A DNA stretch of 32,869 nucleotides from positions 1-32,869 of the forward strand of contig JAFAXX010000032.1 in NCBI GenBank assembly GCA_019240655.1, written 5' to 3'. Position numbers and translations under genes: made by a program. The DNA comes from Solirubrobacterales bacterium. Its GTDB lineage: Bacteria; Actinomycetota; Thermoleophilia; Solirubrobacterales; Solirubrobacteraceae. This document shows positions 8,511 to 15,714 of this stretch, in pieces (positions within the stretch are counted from its first letter, which is position 1; each line of letters opens with the position of its first letter). A model generated the notes under the pieces. That model was given only the letters and a program-made list of their open reading frames with translations. It ran no database searches and had not been told where the DNA came from.

Positions 8511-8541
8511 AGTTGGACATTTCTGTTGTCGAAGTCCAACT
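8511..8541. promoter_or_regulatory. 8-bp perfect inverted repeat, putative operator
   Basis: AGTTGGAC (8511-8518) and GTCCAACT (8534-8541) are perfect inverted copies around a 15-nt spacer. A further related half-site, TCTGGACG, lies at about 8501-8508, and TGTTGTCG lies in the spacer. The motif overlaps the -35 side of the plus-strand SigB-like promoter, so a bound protein would block transcription of the PRC-barrel gene. The adjacent MerR/B12 regulator is the obvious candidate binder (inference). Confidence 0.5.
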
Positions 8542-8550
8542 GCCGGGTAT
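8525..8550 (+). promoter_or_regulatory. SigB/SigF-like promoter for the PRC-barrel stress gene
   Basis: GTTG at 8525-8528 and GGGTAT at 8545-8550 are separated by 16 nt, a near match to GTTT-N14-16-GGGTAA. Transcription would begin near 8557, giving a leader of about 65 nt before the TTG at 8624. It lies inside the putative operator at 8511-8541. Confidence 0.5.
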
Positions 8551-8623
8551 CGAAGTGCGCGACGGGCAACGACCCACCGCTCCGGGCCCAAGAGCGATCA
8601 AACCAAAATACTTGGAGGGAACC

Positions 8624-9514
8624 TTGAGTACCAGTGAGGCATACGCCTGGAAGGGCCGTGAACTCCATGGCCAGGAGGGCGAGAAGATCGGGACGATCAA
8701 GGAGATTTACGAGGACGCCCACACTGGCCGGCCGGAGTGGGCGCTCGTGACCAGCGGCCTGCTCGGGAAGCGCTCGCATTTCGTCCCGCTGGCCGGCGCG
8801 CAGCCGGCCGGTGACGACGTTCGCGTCAACGTGACCAAGGACCAGGTCACCTCCGCTCCGAGCATCGACGACGACGACGAGCTGTCGGAGGCGGAGGAGC
8901 GCCGGCTGTTCGAACACTACGGCGTGCCGTATACCGACGAGGGATCGGTGACCGCCCAGGGTGGCCCGCAGGGGGCCGGCGGGAGGACGGGTCAGGACGA
9001 GTTCGCGACCCGCGGCGCGCGAGGCGGGGCCGGCCGCGAAGCTGACCTGGCGCGCGAGGGCGAGTACGCCGACGAGGGCGAGTACGCCCGCGAGGGCGAG
9101 CTTGCCGGCCGCGGCGGCGAAGGTTACGACACGAGTGGTCCCACCACCGACGAGGCGATGACCCGCTCCGAGGAGGAGCTCCGCGTCGGCACGACACAGC
9201 GTGAGCGAGGCCGCGCGCGCCTGCGCAAGTACGTCGTGACCGAGGAGGTGCAGACCACCGTTCCGGTGCAGCGCGAGGAGGTCCGGATCGAGCGTGAGCC
9301 GATCACCGAGGAGACCGCGGGCCGCGCCATGGAGGGACCCGATATCTCCGAGGAGGAGCACGAGGTCATCCTCCACGAGGAGGAGCCCGTGGTCGAGAAG
9401 CGCGCCGTTCCCAAGGAGCGCGTGCGGCTCGCCAAGGACACCGTCACGGAGGAGCAGCAGGTCTCCGGTGAGGTCCGCAAGGAGCGGATCGAGCCCGAGG
9501 GCGAAGACATCTAG
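8624..9514 (+). CDS. PRC-barrel and DUF2382 (YsnF/AvaK) stress protein
   Basis: A 296-aa cytoplasmic protein. Residues 1-75 form a PRC-barrel domain (GQEGEKIGTIKEIYEDAHTG, then PEWALVTSGLLGKRSHFVPL). A charged linker of about 110 residues holds short repeats built on REGEY/DEGEY. The C-terminal part, about 190-296, is DUF2382, with its alternating acidic/basic strands (LRKYVVTEEVQTTVPVQREEV; VVEKRAVPKERVRLAKD). This pairing is typical of general-stress proteins; the molecular role is unknown. The TTG at 8624 is the start because GGAGGG (8614-8619) is well placed and the PRC domain begins at once; no in-frame ATG fits. It is controlled by the divergent region that also carries the MerR/B12 regulator promoter. 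Confidence 0.88.
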   Translation: MSTSEAYAWKGRELHGQEGEKIGTIKEIYEDAHTGRPEWALVTSGLLGKRSHFVPLAGAQPAGDDVRVNVTKDQVTSAPSIDDDDELSEAEERRLFEHYGVPYTDEGSVTAQGGPQGAGGRTGQDEFATRGARGGAGREADLAREGEYADEGEYAREGELAGRGGEGYDTSGPTTDEAMTRSEEELRVGTTQRERGRARLRKYVVTEEVQTTVPVQREEVRIEREPITEETAGRAMEGPDISEEEHEVILHEEEPVVEKRAVPKERVRLAKDTVTEEQQVSGEVRKERIEPEGEDI

Positions 9515-9538
9515 CCGAAGTTCCCGTGTAGCTCACGA

Positions 9539-9585
9539 GCCGGGAAGCGGGCTCTGCCGGCCGGAGGGTGTCGGCAGGGCCCGGC
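9539..9585. terminator. Large bidirectional hairpin between convergent genes
   Basis: GCCGGG (9539-9544) pairs with CCCGGC (9580-9585), and the inner CTCTGCCGGC (9552-9561) pairs with GTCGGCAGGG (9570-9579) apart from wobble-type mismatches, around an 8-nt loop. It lies between the stop of the PRC-barrel gene (9514) and the stop of the convergent phosphatase gene (9623), where a bidirectional terminator is expected. There is no T-run. Confidence 0.6.
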
Positions 9586-9622
9586 TTCGCGCCTGGGCCG
9601 AGCATCAGCGGGCCGTGAGCGG

Positions 9623-11089
9623 CTATTCGACCGCGAGCACGACGACCGTGCCGTCGTCCTGCAGCGGCTCGCGCCAGCAGTCGGTAACCGCCTGCTGGAT
9701 GGCCATCGCCGTCGATGCTGCGGTCCGGCTCTCGGCCTGCTCGACCGCCTCGCGGATCCCGTCGGCGCCGAAGTGGTTTCCGTCTTCCATGTGGCGTGCG
9801 GTGATCCCGTTGGTGACCACGATCAGCCGCTCGCCGGAGCGGAGCCGCCGCCGCGAGGGCGAGAACGAGCGGTCTGCTCCGGCCGCACCCAGCGGCTCGT
9901 GCATGGGACCCTCCAGCTCCTCGAAATCGCCATCGGAGCTGACCAGGTAGGCGGCCGGGGCGCCGCAATTGGCCCACGTGAGCGTCGCGGTGGCGGCTCG
10001 CCAGCGCGCGACCCAGGCGGTCACGAAGAAGGCCGCGTTGTCGAGCCGGCGCACCGTCTCGTCGATGCTCTCGAGTGCCGAGATGAGGTCCTCCCCGCGG
10101 CGACGCGCCGCGCGCAGCGCGCCCAGCGCCGCGGCGCCCAAGCCGGCGGCCGTCGGACCGCTGCCGGCCGCGTCCGCCACGGCGAGCCAGGCGCCGTCGC
10201 GATTCTCGACGAAGTCGAACCAGTCGCCGCCCACCTCGTATGCGGGCAGCAGTGCCCCCGCAAGCTGGACCCCGGCCATTCGCGCGACCCGAGGAGGAAA
10301 CAGGTTCTGCTGGATCTCGGCCGCGGCGGTCGTGGGCTTGCGCCGCCGGGTCGCCTCGATGAAGTCGGTGTATTCGTTCGCCAGCTCGAGCGCCGCGGCC
10401 CCCTGCTTGGCGATGTCGGCGAGCGGAGACCGAGGAACGCCCATGCAAAGCAGCAACCCGGTGACGCGGCCCCGCAGCCACAGCGGCTCGGCGACGCACC
10501 CGGGCAGCTTTTCCTGGAGGCGCTTGTAGAACGTCGGCAGCCCCTCGGGAACGATCTCCGGGCCGAGCGCCGGCGGCGCGTCGAGCCGGCCGGGAAACTC
10601 CTCCGAGCCGGCCAGGCGGAGGAGGTGCGAGCCGTCGATGTCGACCACGTACAGCGCCACCGCGACTCCGCCGGCGCGGCGCGCCTCGGCCACGAGCTGG
10701 TCGGCGACCAGATGCGGCGGCACCTCGTCGAGGATTCTGGTGACCTCAAGGGACAGCGGCGCCTGGCGCCCCAGATGGCCCGGGCTGCGGTATGGAAGCG
10801 TGGCGACCTCGCCGGCCGGCTCGCGGCCGCGCGTCGAGTCCTCCGGCCGCCCCTCGAGGCCGTCGAGCGCCTGCTCGAGTGCTCGCCGGGTGGGAAAGTG
10901 CCGGTAGAGAGTGGAGCGTCCGACGCCGGCCGCAGCCGCGAGCTCGGACATCGTTACCCCGCGGTCCCCGCCCAGCGCGATCGCCGCCTCGAGGATCCGC
11001 TGGCGGCTGGCCAGGGCATCGGCGCGCGTGAACGGCGCGCCGGTCTCGACGGCGAACTCCAGGTCCGATGCTTTCGCTGGCTCAGTCAC
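9623..11089 (-). CDS. TetR-type HTH / GAF-like / SpoIIE-type PP2C phosphatase fusion
   Basis: A 488-aa protein with an unusual domain order. Residues 27-71 are a TetR-type helix-turn-helix (VTMSELAAAAGVGRSTLYRH, 45-64). Residues about 105-245 look like a GAF sensor, followed by a short helical linker with QQNLFPP (260-266), the usual lead-in to RsbU-like phosphatases. Residues 280-488 are the SpoIIE/RsbU PP2C domain: EVGGDWFD (285-292), VADAAGSG (303-311, D306) and the terminal QDDG (477-480). The TDG motif reads TNG, with N427 for the usual metal-site aspartate, so activity may be reduced. RsbU-type phosphatases dephosphorylate anti-anti-sigma factors; here a DNA-binding head is attached directly. 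The start is GTG 11089, the only start upstream of the HTH, with a poorly placed Shine-Dalgarno. Confidence 0.88.
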   Translation of the reverse strand: MTEPAKASDLEFAVETGAPFTRADALASRQRILEAAIALGGDRGVTMSELAAAAGVGRSTLYRHFPTRRALEQALDGLEGRPEDSTRGREPAGEVATLPYRSPGHLGRQAPLSLEVTRILDEVPPHLVADQLVAEARRAGGVAVALYVVDIDGSHLLRLAGSEEFPGRLDAPPALGPEIVPEGLPTFYKRLQEKLPGCVAEPLWLRGRVTGLLLCMGVPRSPLADIAKQGAAALELANEYTDFIEATRRRKPTTAAAEIQQNLFPPRVARMAGVQLAGALLPAYEVGGDWFDFVENRDGAWLAVADAAGSGPTAAGLGAAALGALRAARRRGEDLISALESIDETVRRLDNAAFFVTAWVARWRAATATLTWANCGAPAAYLVSSDGDFEELEGPMHEPLGAAGADRSFSPSRRRLRSGERLIVVTNGITARHMEDGNHFGADGIREAVEQAESRTAASTAMAIQQAVTDCWREPLQDDGTVVVLAVE

Positions 11090-11287
11090 CCTTCACGTGT
11101 AGCCGTCCTTGCCGGACGGACGCCCGAGCGGCGACACCGTGCCGGGCGATCTCACCCATCGTACGCAGTCCGCGCCGACGGTGTCCCGTGCGACGTCCCG
11201 GATGTCCCGGATTGGGGTCGCGACTGCATCGTGGAGTGCGGAGCGGGGTATCTCCCAGGTGTCCACTCAACCTAGGAGGGAGCAAGC

Positions 11288-11644
11288 ATGCAGATCCCGA
11301 AGGATCAGATCGTCAGCCTGCTGCAGAGTCGCGGCGCTGGCGATCAGGCGGCTCAGGCGGCTGCCCAGCTGCCCGACCAAGTCGACCACGAGCAGCACGG
11401 CGCTTTGCTCCAGCAGCTCGGCGTCGACCCTCAGGAGCTCGTGGGGGGCGCGGGCGGCCAGCAGGGCGGTGCCGGTCAGCAGTACGGCGGGGGAGGTCAG
11501 CAGCAGTACGGCGACCAGCAGCAGTACGGCGATCAGCAGCAGCAGTACGGCGGCGGGGGCGAGCAGCAGTACGGGGATCAGCAGCAGCAGTCCGGCGGCG
11601 GCGGCGAGCAGCAGTACGGCGGCGGACAGGGCGACCAGTACTGA
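11288..11644 (+). CDS. Small conserved-type protein with Gln/Gly/Tyr-rich prion-like tail
   Basis: A 118-aa protein in two parts. Residues 1-52 (IPKDQIVSLLQSRG, then LPDQVDHEQHGALLQQLGVDPQEL) resemble a short helical module seen in small actinobacterial proteins. Residues 53-118 consist almost only of Gln, Gly, Tyr, Asp and Glu, in repeats of the form QQYG(D/G), with seven tyrosines. Such tails behave as prion-like or condensate-forming segments in other proteins. The Shine-Dalgarno AGGAGGG at about 11274-11280 is excellent, so it is probably highly translated. GGGTAT at 11246-11251 could be a SigB-type -10, but no matching -35 was found. Function unknown. Confidence 0.75.
   Translation: MQIPKDQIVSLLQSRGAGDQAAQAAAQLPDQVDHEQHGALLQQLGVDPQELVGGAGGQQGGAGQQYGGGGQQQYGDQQQYGDQQQQYGGGGEQQYGDQQQQSGGGGEQQYGGGQGDQY
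11476..11643 (+). repeat. Short-period CAG/TACGGC repeat tract
   Basis: Irregular tandem units of the form CAGCAGTACGGC, with one or two extra CAG or GGC codons, fill this stretch, which encodes the QQYG-type tail. Almost every glutamine is CAG, as expected of slippage-driven expansion. Length variation between strains would be likely. Confidence 0.8.
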
Positions 11645-11677
11645 TCCCAGGGACTGACGGGAGCGCGCCCCGAGCGG

Positions 11678-12319
11678 ATGCTGACTCTGTACCCAGAGCT
11701 CCCCGCCCCCCGGGCGCGCGCCGTCAGCCGTGACCTGGCTGTGCTGTTGTGCGTGATCGCCTTCGCGTGGCTGGCGGTCCGCGTCTACCACGAAGTCGAT
11801 CGCCTCTCCGGTGTCGGCGCCTACGTGACCCAGGCCGGCGCCGGCATCAGTGTCGAGTTCGCCACGTCCGCGCAGGCGGTCCGCGAAGTGCCGCTCGCCG
11901 GCGGGACACTGGCGGGTGCGCTTCGGTCCGCCGGCGCGGCCGCTTCCGGCCGCCTCGAGGCGCTCGGCCAGTCGAGCCAGGACAGCGTCCATCAGGTCGC
12001 GCGGCTGGTGGGCTGGCTGACCTGGGCGGTTCCCACGGTCCTCCTGCTCGTCCTGGTGCTTCCCGCCCGCGCCCGGCAGATCGGTCGCCTGAGCCGGGCC
12101 AGCGCCGCGGCGGCCGAGGACTCGCCGGAGCGCCGCCGGCTGCTCGCGTTGCGAGCGCTGCTGTGCGCACCCGATCGGGTGCTGTTCGCCCACACGCCTG
12201 ATCCGGCCGGCGACCTGCTCGCCGGCCGCTACGACGCGCTCGTCGCCGCGGCGCTGGAGGACGCGGGGGTTCGGCCGCGGCCGCGGGTGCGCGGCATGCG
12301 CCCACCGCACCCGGGGTAG
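11678..12319 (+). CDS. Two-helix membrane protein, hypothetical
   Basis: A 213-aa protein with membrane segments at about 19-37 (LAVLLCVIAFAWLAVRVYH) and 112-131 (WLTWAVPTVLLLVLVLPARA). Between them is an Ala/Gly/Ser-rich, probably extracytoplasmic region of about 75 residues. The cytoplasmic C-terminal 80 residues are Arg/Leu-rich. The family was not recognised. It lies 33 nt after the Gln-rich protein gene and ends 9 nt before the BrkB gene, so it probably belongs to an operon with the latter. No catalytic motif was seen. Confidence 0.65.
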   Translation: MLTLYPELPAPRARAVSRDLAVLLCVIAFAWLAVRVYHEVDRLSGVGAYVTQAGAGISVEFATSAQAVREVPLAGGTLAGALRSAGAAASGRLEALGQSSQDSVHQVARLVGWLTWAVPTVLLLVLVLPARARQIGRLSRASAAAAEDSPERRRLLALRALLCAPDRVLFAHTPDPAGDLLAGRYDALVAAALEDAGVRPRPRVRGMRPPHPG

Positions 12320-12328
12320 ACCGAACCC

Positions 12329-13384
12329 ATGCTCGACAAGTTCGACGAGTTCCAGCAGTCACACCGGGCGCTGGCGCTGCCGCTGGCGGTGATCAGGAAG
12401 TTCAGCGACGACCAGGCGGGCAATCTCGCCGCGATCATCGCCTACTACGCGTTCTTCTCGCTGTTCCCGCTGCTGCTGCTGTTCACCACCGTGCTCGGGT
12501 TCGTCCTCCAGGGCAACCCGTCGGCACGGGAGAAGATCGTCCATTCCGCGCTGGGTCAGTTCCCGATCGTCGGCAACCAGCTTCAGGCTCATTCGCTCAG
12601 CGGCAGCGGGCTCGCGCTGGCGGTCGGAATCGTCGGCACTCTGTGGGCCGGGCTCGGGGTGACGGTCGCGGCCGAGAACGCCTTCAACCAGATCTACGCC
12701 GTCCCGCGCCGCGAGCGGCCGAACTTCGTCCACTCCCGTCTGCGCGGTTTCGGAATCCTGGCGGCGCTGGGGGTGCTGCAGGTCATCTCCAGCGCGGCCT
12801 CGGGCGCGGTCAGCGGCGGCGTCGGGGGCTTGGCCGCGACGATCGCGGGCATCGCGGTCTCGCTCGCGCTGAACCTGGTCCTGTTCTTCACCATGTTCCG
12901 CCTGCTGACCGACGACTCGGTCCCGACCAGCGAGCTCTGGCCCGGGATCATCTGCGCCACGGTGCTGTGGGAGATCCTCCAATCGGGGGGCGGTTTCTAC
13001 ATCAACCACGTTGTCAAGAACGCGTCGAACACCTACGGGACCTTCGCCACCGTTATCGGGCTGATCACGTGGCTGCACCTGGGCGCGCAAGCGGTGATCT
13101 ACTCGGTCGAGGTCAACACGGTGGTCAGCCTGAAGCTGTGGCCGCGCAGCTTGTTCGGGCCGAAGCGAGAAGAGGACAAGCGGACGCTTACGCGGATCGC
13201 CAAGACCGAGGAGCGCTCGCAGCCGCAGCGGGTGCACGTGACTTTCGACGAAGGCGACGATCGTCCGGGCGCGGAAGCGGCCGGCGAGCGCCAGGAAGCG
13301 CGAGGCGACCGCGCCGGAGACGAAGCCGCCGGCCAGGAGCAGGTCAGCGGCCGCCGGGGGTCAGGCTCGACGCCGCCCTCGTAG
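12329..13384 (+). CDS. YihY/BrkB-family inner membrane protein
   Basis: A 351-aa polytopic protein of the YihY/virulence-factor BrkB family (once misnamed RNase BN). The conserved opening is visible: the cytoplasmic stretch before AAIIAYYAFFSLFPLLLLF, then about six membrane helices to residue 270, including the family's ITWLHLGAQAVIYSVEVN near the last helix. The remaining 80 residues are a charged, probably disordered tail ending near an Arg/Gly-rich stretch. Transport function is assumed for the family but the substrate is unknown. It begins 9 nt after the two-helix membrane protein, so the two are likely co-expressed. Confidence 0.9.
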   Translation: MLDKFDEFQQSHRALALPLAVIRKFSDDQAGNLAAIIAYYAFFSLFPLLLLFTTVLGFVLQGNPSAREKIVHSALGQFPIVGNQLQAHSLSGSGLALAVGIVGTLWAGLGVTVAAENAFNQIYAVPRRERPNFVHSRLRGFGILAALGVLQVISSAASGAVSGGVGGLAATIAGIAVSLALNLVLFFTMFRLLTDDSVPTSELWPGIICATVLWEILQSGGGFYINHVVKNASNTYGTFATVIGLITWLHLGAQAVIYSVEVNTVVSLKLWPRSLFGPKREEDKRTLTRIAKTEERSQPQRVHVTFDEGDDRPGAEAAGERQEARGDRAGDEAAGQEQVSGRRGSGSTPPS

Positions 13385-13414
13385 GCACGCGCCCGTGCGG
13401 GCGACGTGTTCGCG

Positions 13415-13930
13415 TTACCGGTCCGAGCCGAACGCGATATCGGCGGCCACGCGGATGACCTCCGACCACTCGGCGTCGAACCAGCGGATCCCCGTCGGCA
13501 TCAGCACGCCCTCGCGCAGCCCGCCGCAGGGCAGCCGCACCACCCAGTCCTCGGCCGCGGTGTCGTACCAGACGCTGGGGTCCTCGCCGGCCGGCTCGAG
13601 CCGCTTGCGAAGCGTCTCGCAAGCCGGACACGGCTGCTCCACGGAGCGACGACTTGGCGCGTGCGAGAACGCGCGCAACGGGAGCGCCACGCCGCCGCAG
13701 GTCGGGCACGGCAACCGCAGCCACCAGCCCCTCGACGGCGCGTGGAAGGCGATCAGGCCGACCTCCGCTGCTCTTCCGAGACCCAGCGGAGAACACGTGG
13801 CCTGGCGTAAGTTGAGTCGGCGCGGCTTTATCTCAGCGCTCCCTCGTCGCGAGCGCACGGCGCCCGCGCTTGGACTCGGTTGCTCCGGTTGCTGTTGTCC
13901 GCTACCCGAATCACGGAGGCGATAACGCAC
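13415..13930 (-). CDS. Hypothetical protein with CxxC zinc-ribbon-like motifs
   Basis: An open frame of 171 codons whose C-terminal two thirds look coding. PCPTCGG and PCPACE give two CxxC pairs about 25 residues apart, and aromatic-rich segments follow (WYDTAAEDWVVRLPC; GIRWFDAEWSEVI). The first 50 residues are basic and low-complexity, so the true start may lie well inside the GTG at 13930. It is 27 nt downstream of the alcohol dehydrogenase on the same strand and could be the last gene of that operon. It converges on the BrkB gene with a 30-nt gap. Family not recognised. Confidence 0.5.
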   Translation of the reverse strand: MRYRLRDSGSGQQQPEQPSPSAGAVRSRRGSAEIKPRRLNLRQATCSPLGLGRAAEVGLIAFHAPSRGWWLRLPCPTCGGVALPLRAFSHAPSRRSVEQPCPACETLRKRLEPAGEDPSVWYDTAAEDWVVRLPCGGLREGVLMPTGIRWFDAEWSEVIRVAADIAFGSDR

Positions 13931-13957
13931 CCCGCGCCGGAAGGTTTCGTCGCCGCG

Positions 13958-15007
13958 CTACGAACCGCCGCCGTCCGCGCCCGCCGGTATGAGGATCCCA
14001 CGGCCCTGCAGCCTTCCACCGTCGAGGTCGGCCATCGCGTCGTTGATCGCGTCGAGTGGGTAGGTGCTCGTGTGCAGGCTGACCTTTCCCTGCGCGGTGA
14101 GGGTCATCAGCTCCTGCAGGTCGCTGTAGGTGCCGACGAGATTGCCGATGAACGAGATCTCTCTCGAGATCACGTCGATCGTCGGAATGTTGATGTTCTC
14201 GCCGTAGCCGATGACGTAGTAGAAGCCGCCGTCACGGATCATCGCGATGCCGTCCTCGATCGCCCCCTTCTCGCCCACGAAGTCGATGATCGCCTCGGCG
14301 CCGAGCCCGTCCGTCATCTCCTTGACGGTGTCGACGTGGCCGCCGTCCACCTTCACCGTCTGGTCGGCGCCCATCTCGCCGGCCAGCGCCAGTGCCTGCT
14401 CGGAGGGATCGATCACGATCACCTCGGCCGGCGTCATCGCCTTCAGGCACTGGATGCCGATGTGGCCGAGGCCGCCGGCGCCGATCACCACGGCGCGCGT
14501 GCCGGCACTCAGCACCGGTAGCGCGCGCTTGACGGCGTGGATCGCCGTCAACCCGGCATCGGCCAGCGCGGCGATGTCCTTGGGCTCGAGCCCGGTGTCC
14601 AGCTTGACCACCGACCGCGCCGAGGTGAGCAGGAAGTCGGCAAACCCGCCGTCGCGGTCGATGCCCGGGAAGGATCCGCTGAGGCAGTGCATGTCATCGC
14701 CGCGCCGGCAGGGGATGCACAGGCCGCAGGAGATGAACGGATGCACGATCACGGTGTCGCCGGGCTGCACGTTGGTGACCGCCGGGCCGATGTCGTGCAC
14801 CCAGCCGGCGTTCTCGTGTCCGGGCGTGTACGGCAATTCCACTCCCGACTTCTCCGCCCACTGGCCCTCCTGGATGTGCAGGTCGGTCCGGCACAGTCCG
14901 GCAGCGCCGATCCGCACCACGACATCGAGCGGTCCGCTCGCCTTCGGCTCGTTGACCTCGTCGAGCTTCAGTGCCTCGTGGTAGGCGTGCAACCTGGCGG
15001 CCTTCAT
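13958..15007 (-). CDS. Zinc-dependent NAD(P)-alcohol dehydrogenase of the propane-monooxygenase-cluster type
   Basis: A 349-aa medium-chain dehydrogenase that oxidises alcohols to aldehydes or ketones. The catalytic zinc ligands are C39 (GLCRTDLHI) and H64 (GHENAG). The structural zinc site is C94, C97, C100 and C108. The Rossmann dinucleotide loop is GAGGLGHIG near residue 172. Family members with the segments GLCRTDLHI and GHENAGWV often stand beside prm/mim-type diiron monooxygenases and oxidise the secondary alcohol product; here that substrate is inferred from neighbours only. Its ATG overlaps the stop of the upstream DUF59 gene (ATGA), so translation is coupled. Confidence 0.92.
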   Translation of the reverse strand: MKAARLHAYHEALKLDEVNEPKASGPLDVVVRIGAAGLCRTDLHIQEGQWAEKSGVELPYTPGHENAGWVHDIGPAVTNVQPGDTVIVHPFISCGLCIPCRRGDDMHCLSGSFPGIDRDGGFADFLLTSARSVVKLDTGLEPKDIAALADAGLTAIHAVKRALPVLSAGTRAVVIGAGGLGHIGIQCLKAMTPAEVIVIDPSEQALALAGEMGADQTVKVDGGHVDTVKEMTDGLGAEAIIDFVGEKGAIEDGIAMIRDGGFYYVIGYGENINIPTIDVISREISFIGNLVGTYSDLQELMTLTAQGKVSLHTSTYPLDAINDAMADLDGGRLQGRGILIPAGADGGGS

Positions 15008-15714
15008 CCCAACACCACCTCCTCAGGATCGTCGACTTCCACTCCCCGATGAGCCCGCAGGAGCGAGCGGCAGATGCCACCGTTGACCTCGAGACTCATC
15101 CGCACCAGCCGGGCAGTGCGCAGCCACCGCCTCAGCTCCCCCGCGAGCACCGGCTCCCCGCTCGGCAGGACGAACGCCGGCGCGTCCGGGTCGGCCGTCA
15201 GGCCCAATCGCCGCCGCAGCTCCACGCACCGCTGCGCGTCGCGCACGTCCGGCAGATCGGACACGGTCAGGCCCGCCACCTCGTCGAGCTTGGCGCCGCG
15301 CCGGAACAGCTCCTCGATCAGGCGCGACTGGCGCCCCACCAGCGCCTTGCGCAGGAACAGCTCGCGCAGCGAGGCCAACTCGTCGTCGGCGGTCTCGCCC
15401 GGAAACGCCCCGGTGAACCCATCCCCACGCCCCAGAGCGGTGTTGATCTCCTCGCCCGTGTAGTGATCCTCGAGCCGGATCGTGATGTCCCGCACCTCGG
15501 GCAGCCGGCGCACGACCTCGCGCGCGTCGGCTGCCATCAGGAACGCGAAGTTGGGCGCGCACTGGGGCGTGGGCAGCCGCAGCGCCACCGCCACGTCGCC
15601 CTCGGGACTGACCTCGCACGAGGCAACGAACCCGAGCCCGGTGATCGGTTCGTCGAGCTCGGGGTCGTAGACCTCGGCGAGCGCGTCCAGCACGCTCGCC
15701 GTCGTCGCCGTCAT
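15004..15714 (-). CDS. DUF59 / MIP18-type iron-sulfur assembly-like protein
   Basis: A 236-aa protein. Residues 6-105 are a DUF59 (MIP18/PaaD) domain with the usual DPEL start (17-20), a central beta sheet and the conserved cysteine in TPQCAP (C52). The C-terminal 130 residues are an extra helical region without cysteine clusters, found in the longer DUF59 proteins of propane/MimABCD-type gene clusters. A role in maturing an iron enzyme is likely from family knowledge. ATGA overlaps at both ends tie it translationally to the amidohydrolase (upstream) and the alcohol dehydrogenase (downstream). The ATG at 15714 is chosen for this overlap and the immediate domain start. Confidence 0.85.
   Translation of the reverse strand: MTATTASVLDALAEVYDPELDEPITGLGFVASCEVSPEGDVAVALRLPTPQCAPNFAFLMAADAREVVRRLPEVRDITIRLEDHYTGEEINTALGRGDGFTGAFPGETADDELASLRELFLRKALVGRQSRLIEELFRRGAKLDEVAGLTVSDLPDVRDAQRCVELRRRLGLTADPDAPAFVLPSGEPVLAGELRRWLRTARLVRMSLEVNGGICRSLLRAHRGVEVDDPEEVVLG

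Noticed and set aside
7573-8637. A 354-codon plus-strand frame opposite the MerR gene
   Set aside because: It is antisense to an unmistakable MerR/B12-binding protein and runs through the SigB-like promoter region.
11226-11251. SigB-type promoter before the Gln-rich protein gene
   Set aside because: GGGTAT is present at 11246-11251, but no GTTT-like -35 occurs at 12-17 nt upstream, so it was not listed as a promoter.
9773-11275. A 500-codon plus-strand frame opposite the TetR-phosphatase gene
   Set aside because: Composition is Arg/Gly/Glu-rich without domains, whereas the minus strand encodes clear TetR and SpoIIE motifs over the same bases.
13344-13796. An alternative 150-codon minus-strand frame overlapping the cysteine-motif protein
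   Set aside because: It is Arg/Ala-rich, lacks motifs and overlaps the BrkB 3' end; the frame with paired CxxC motifs is the better candidate.
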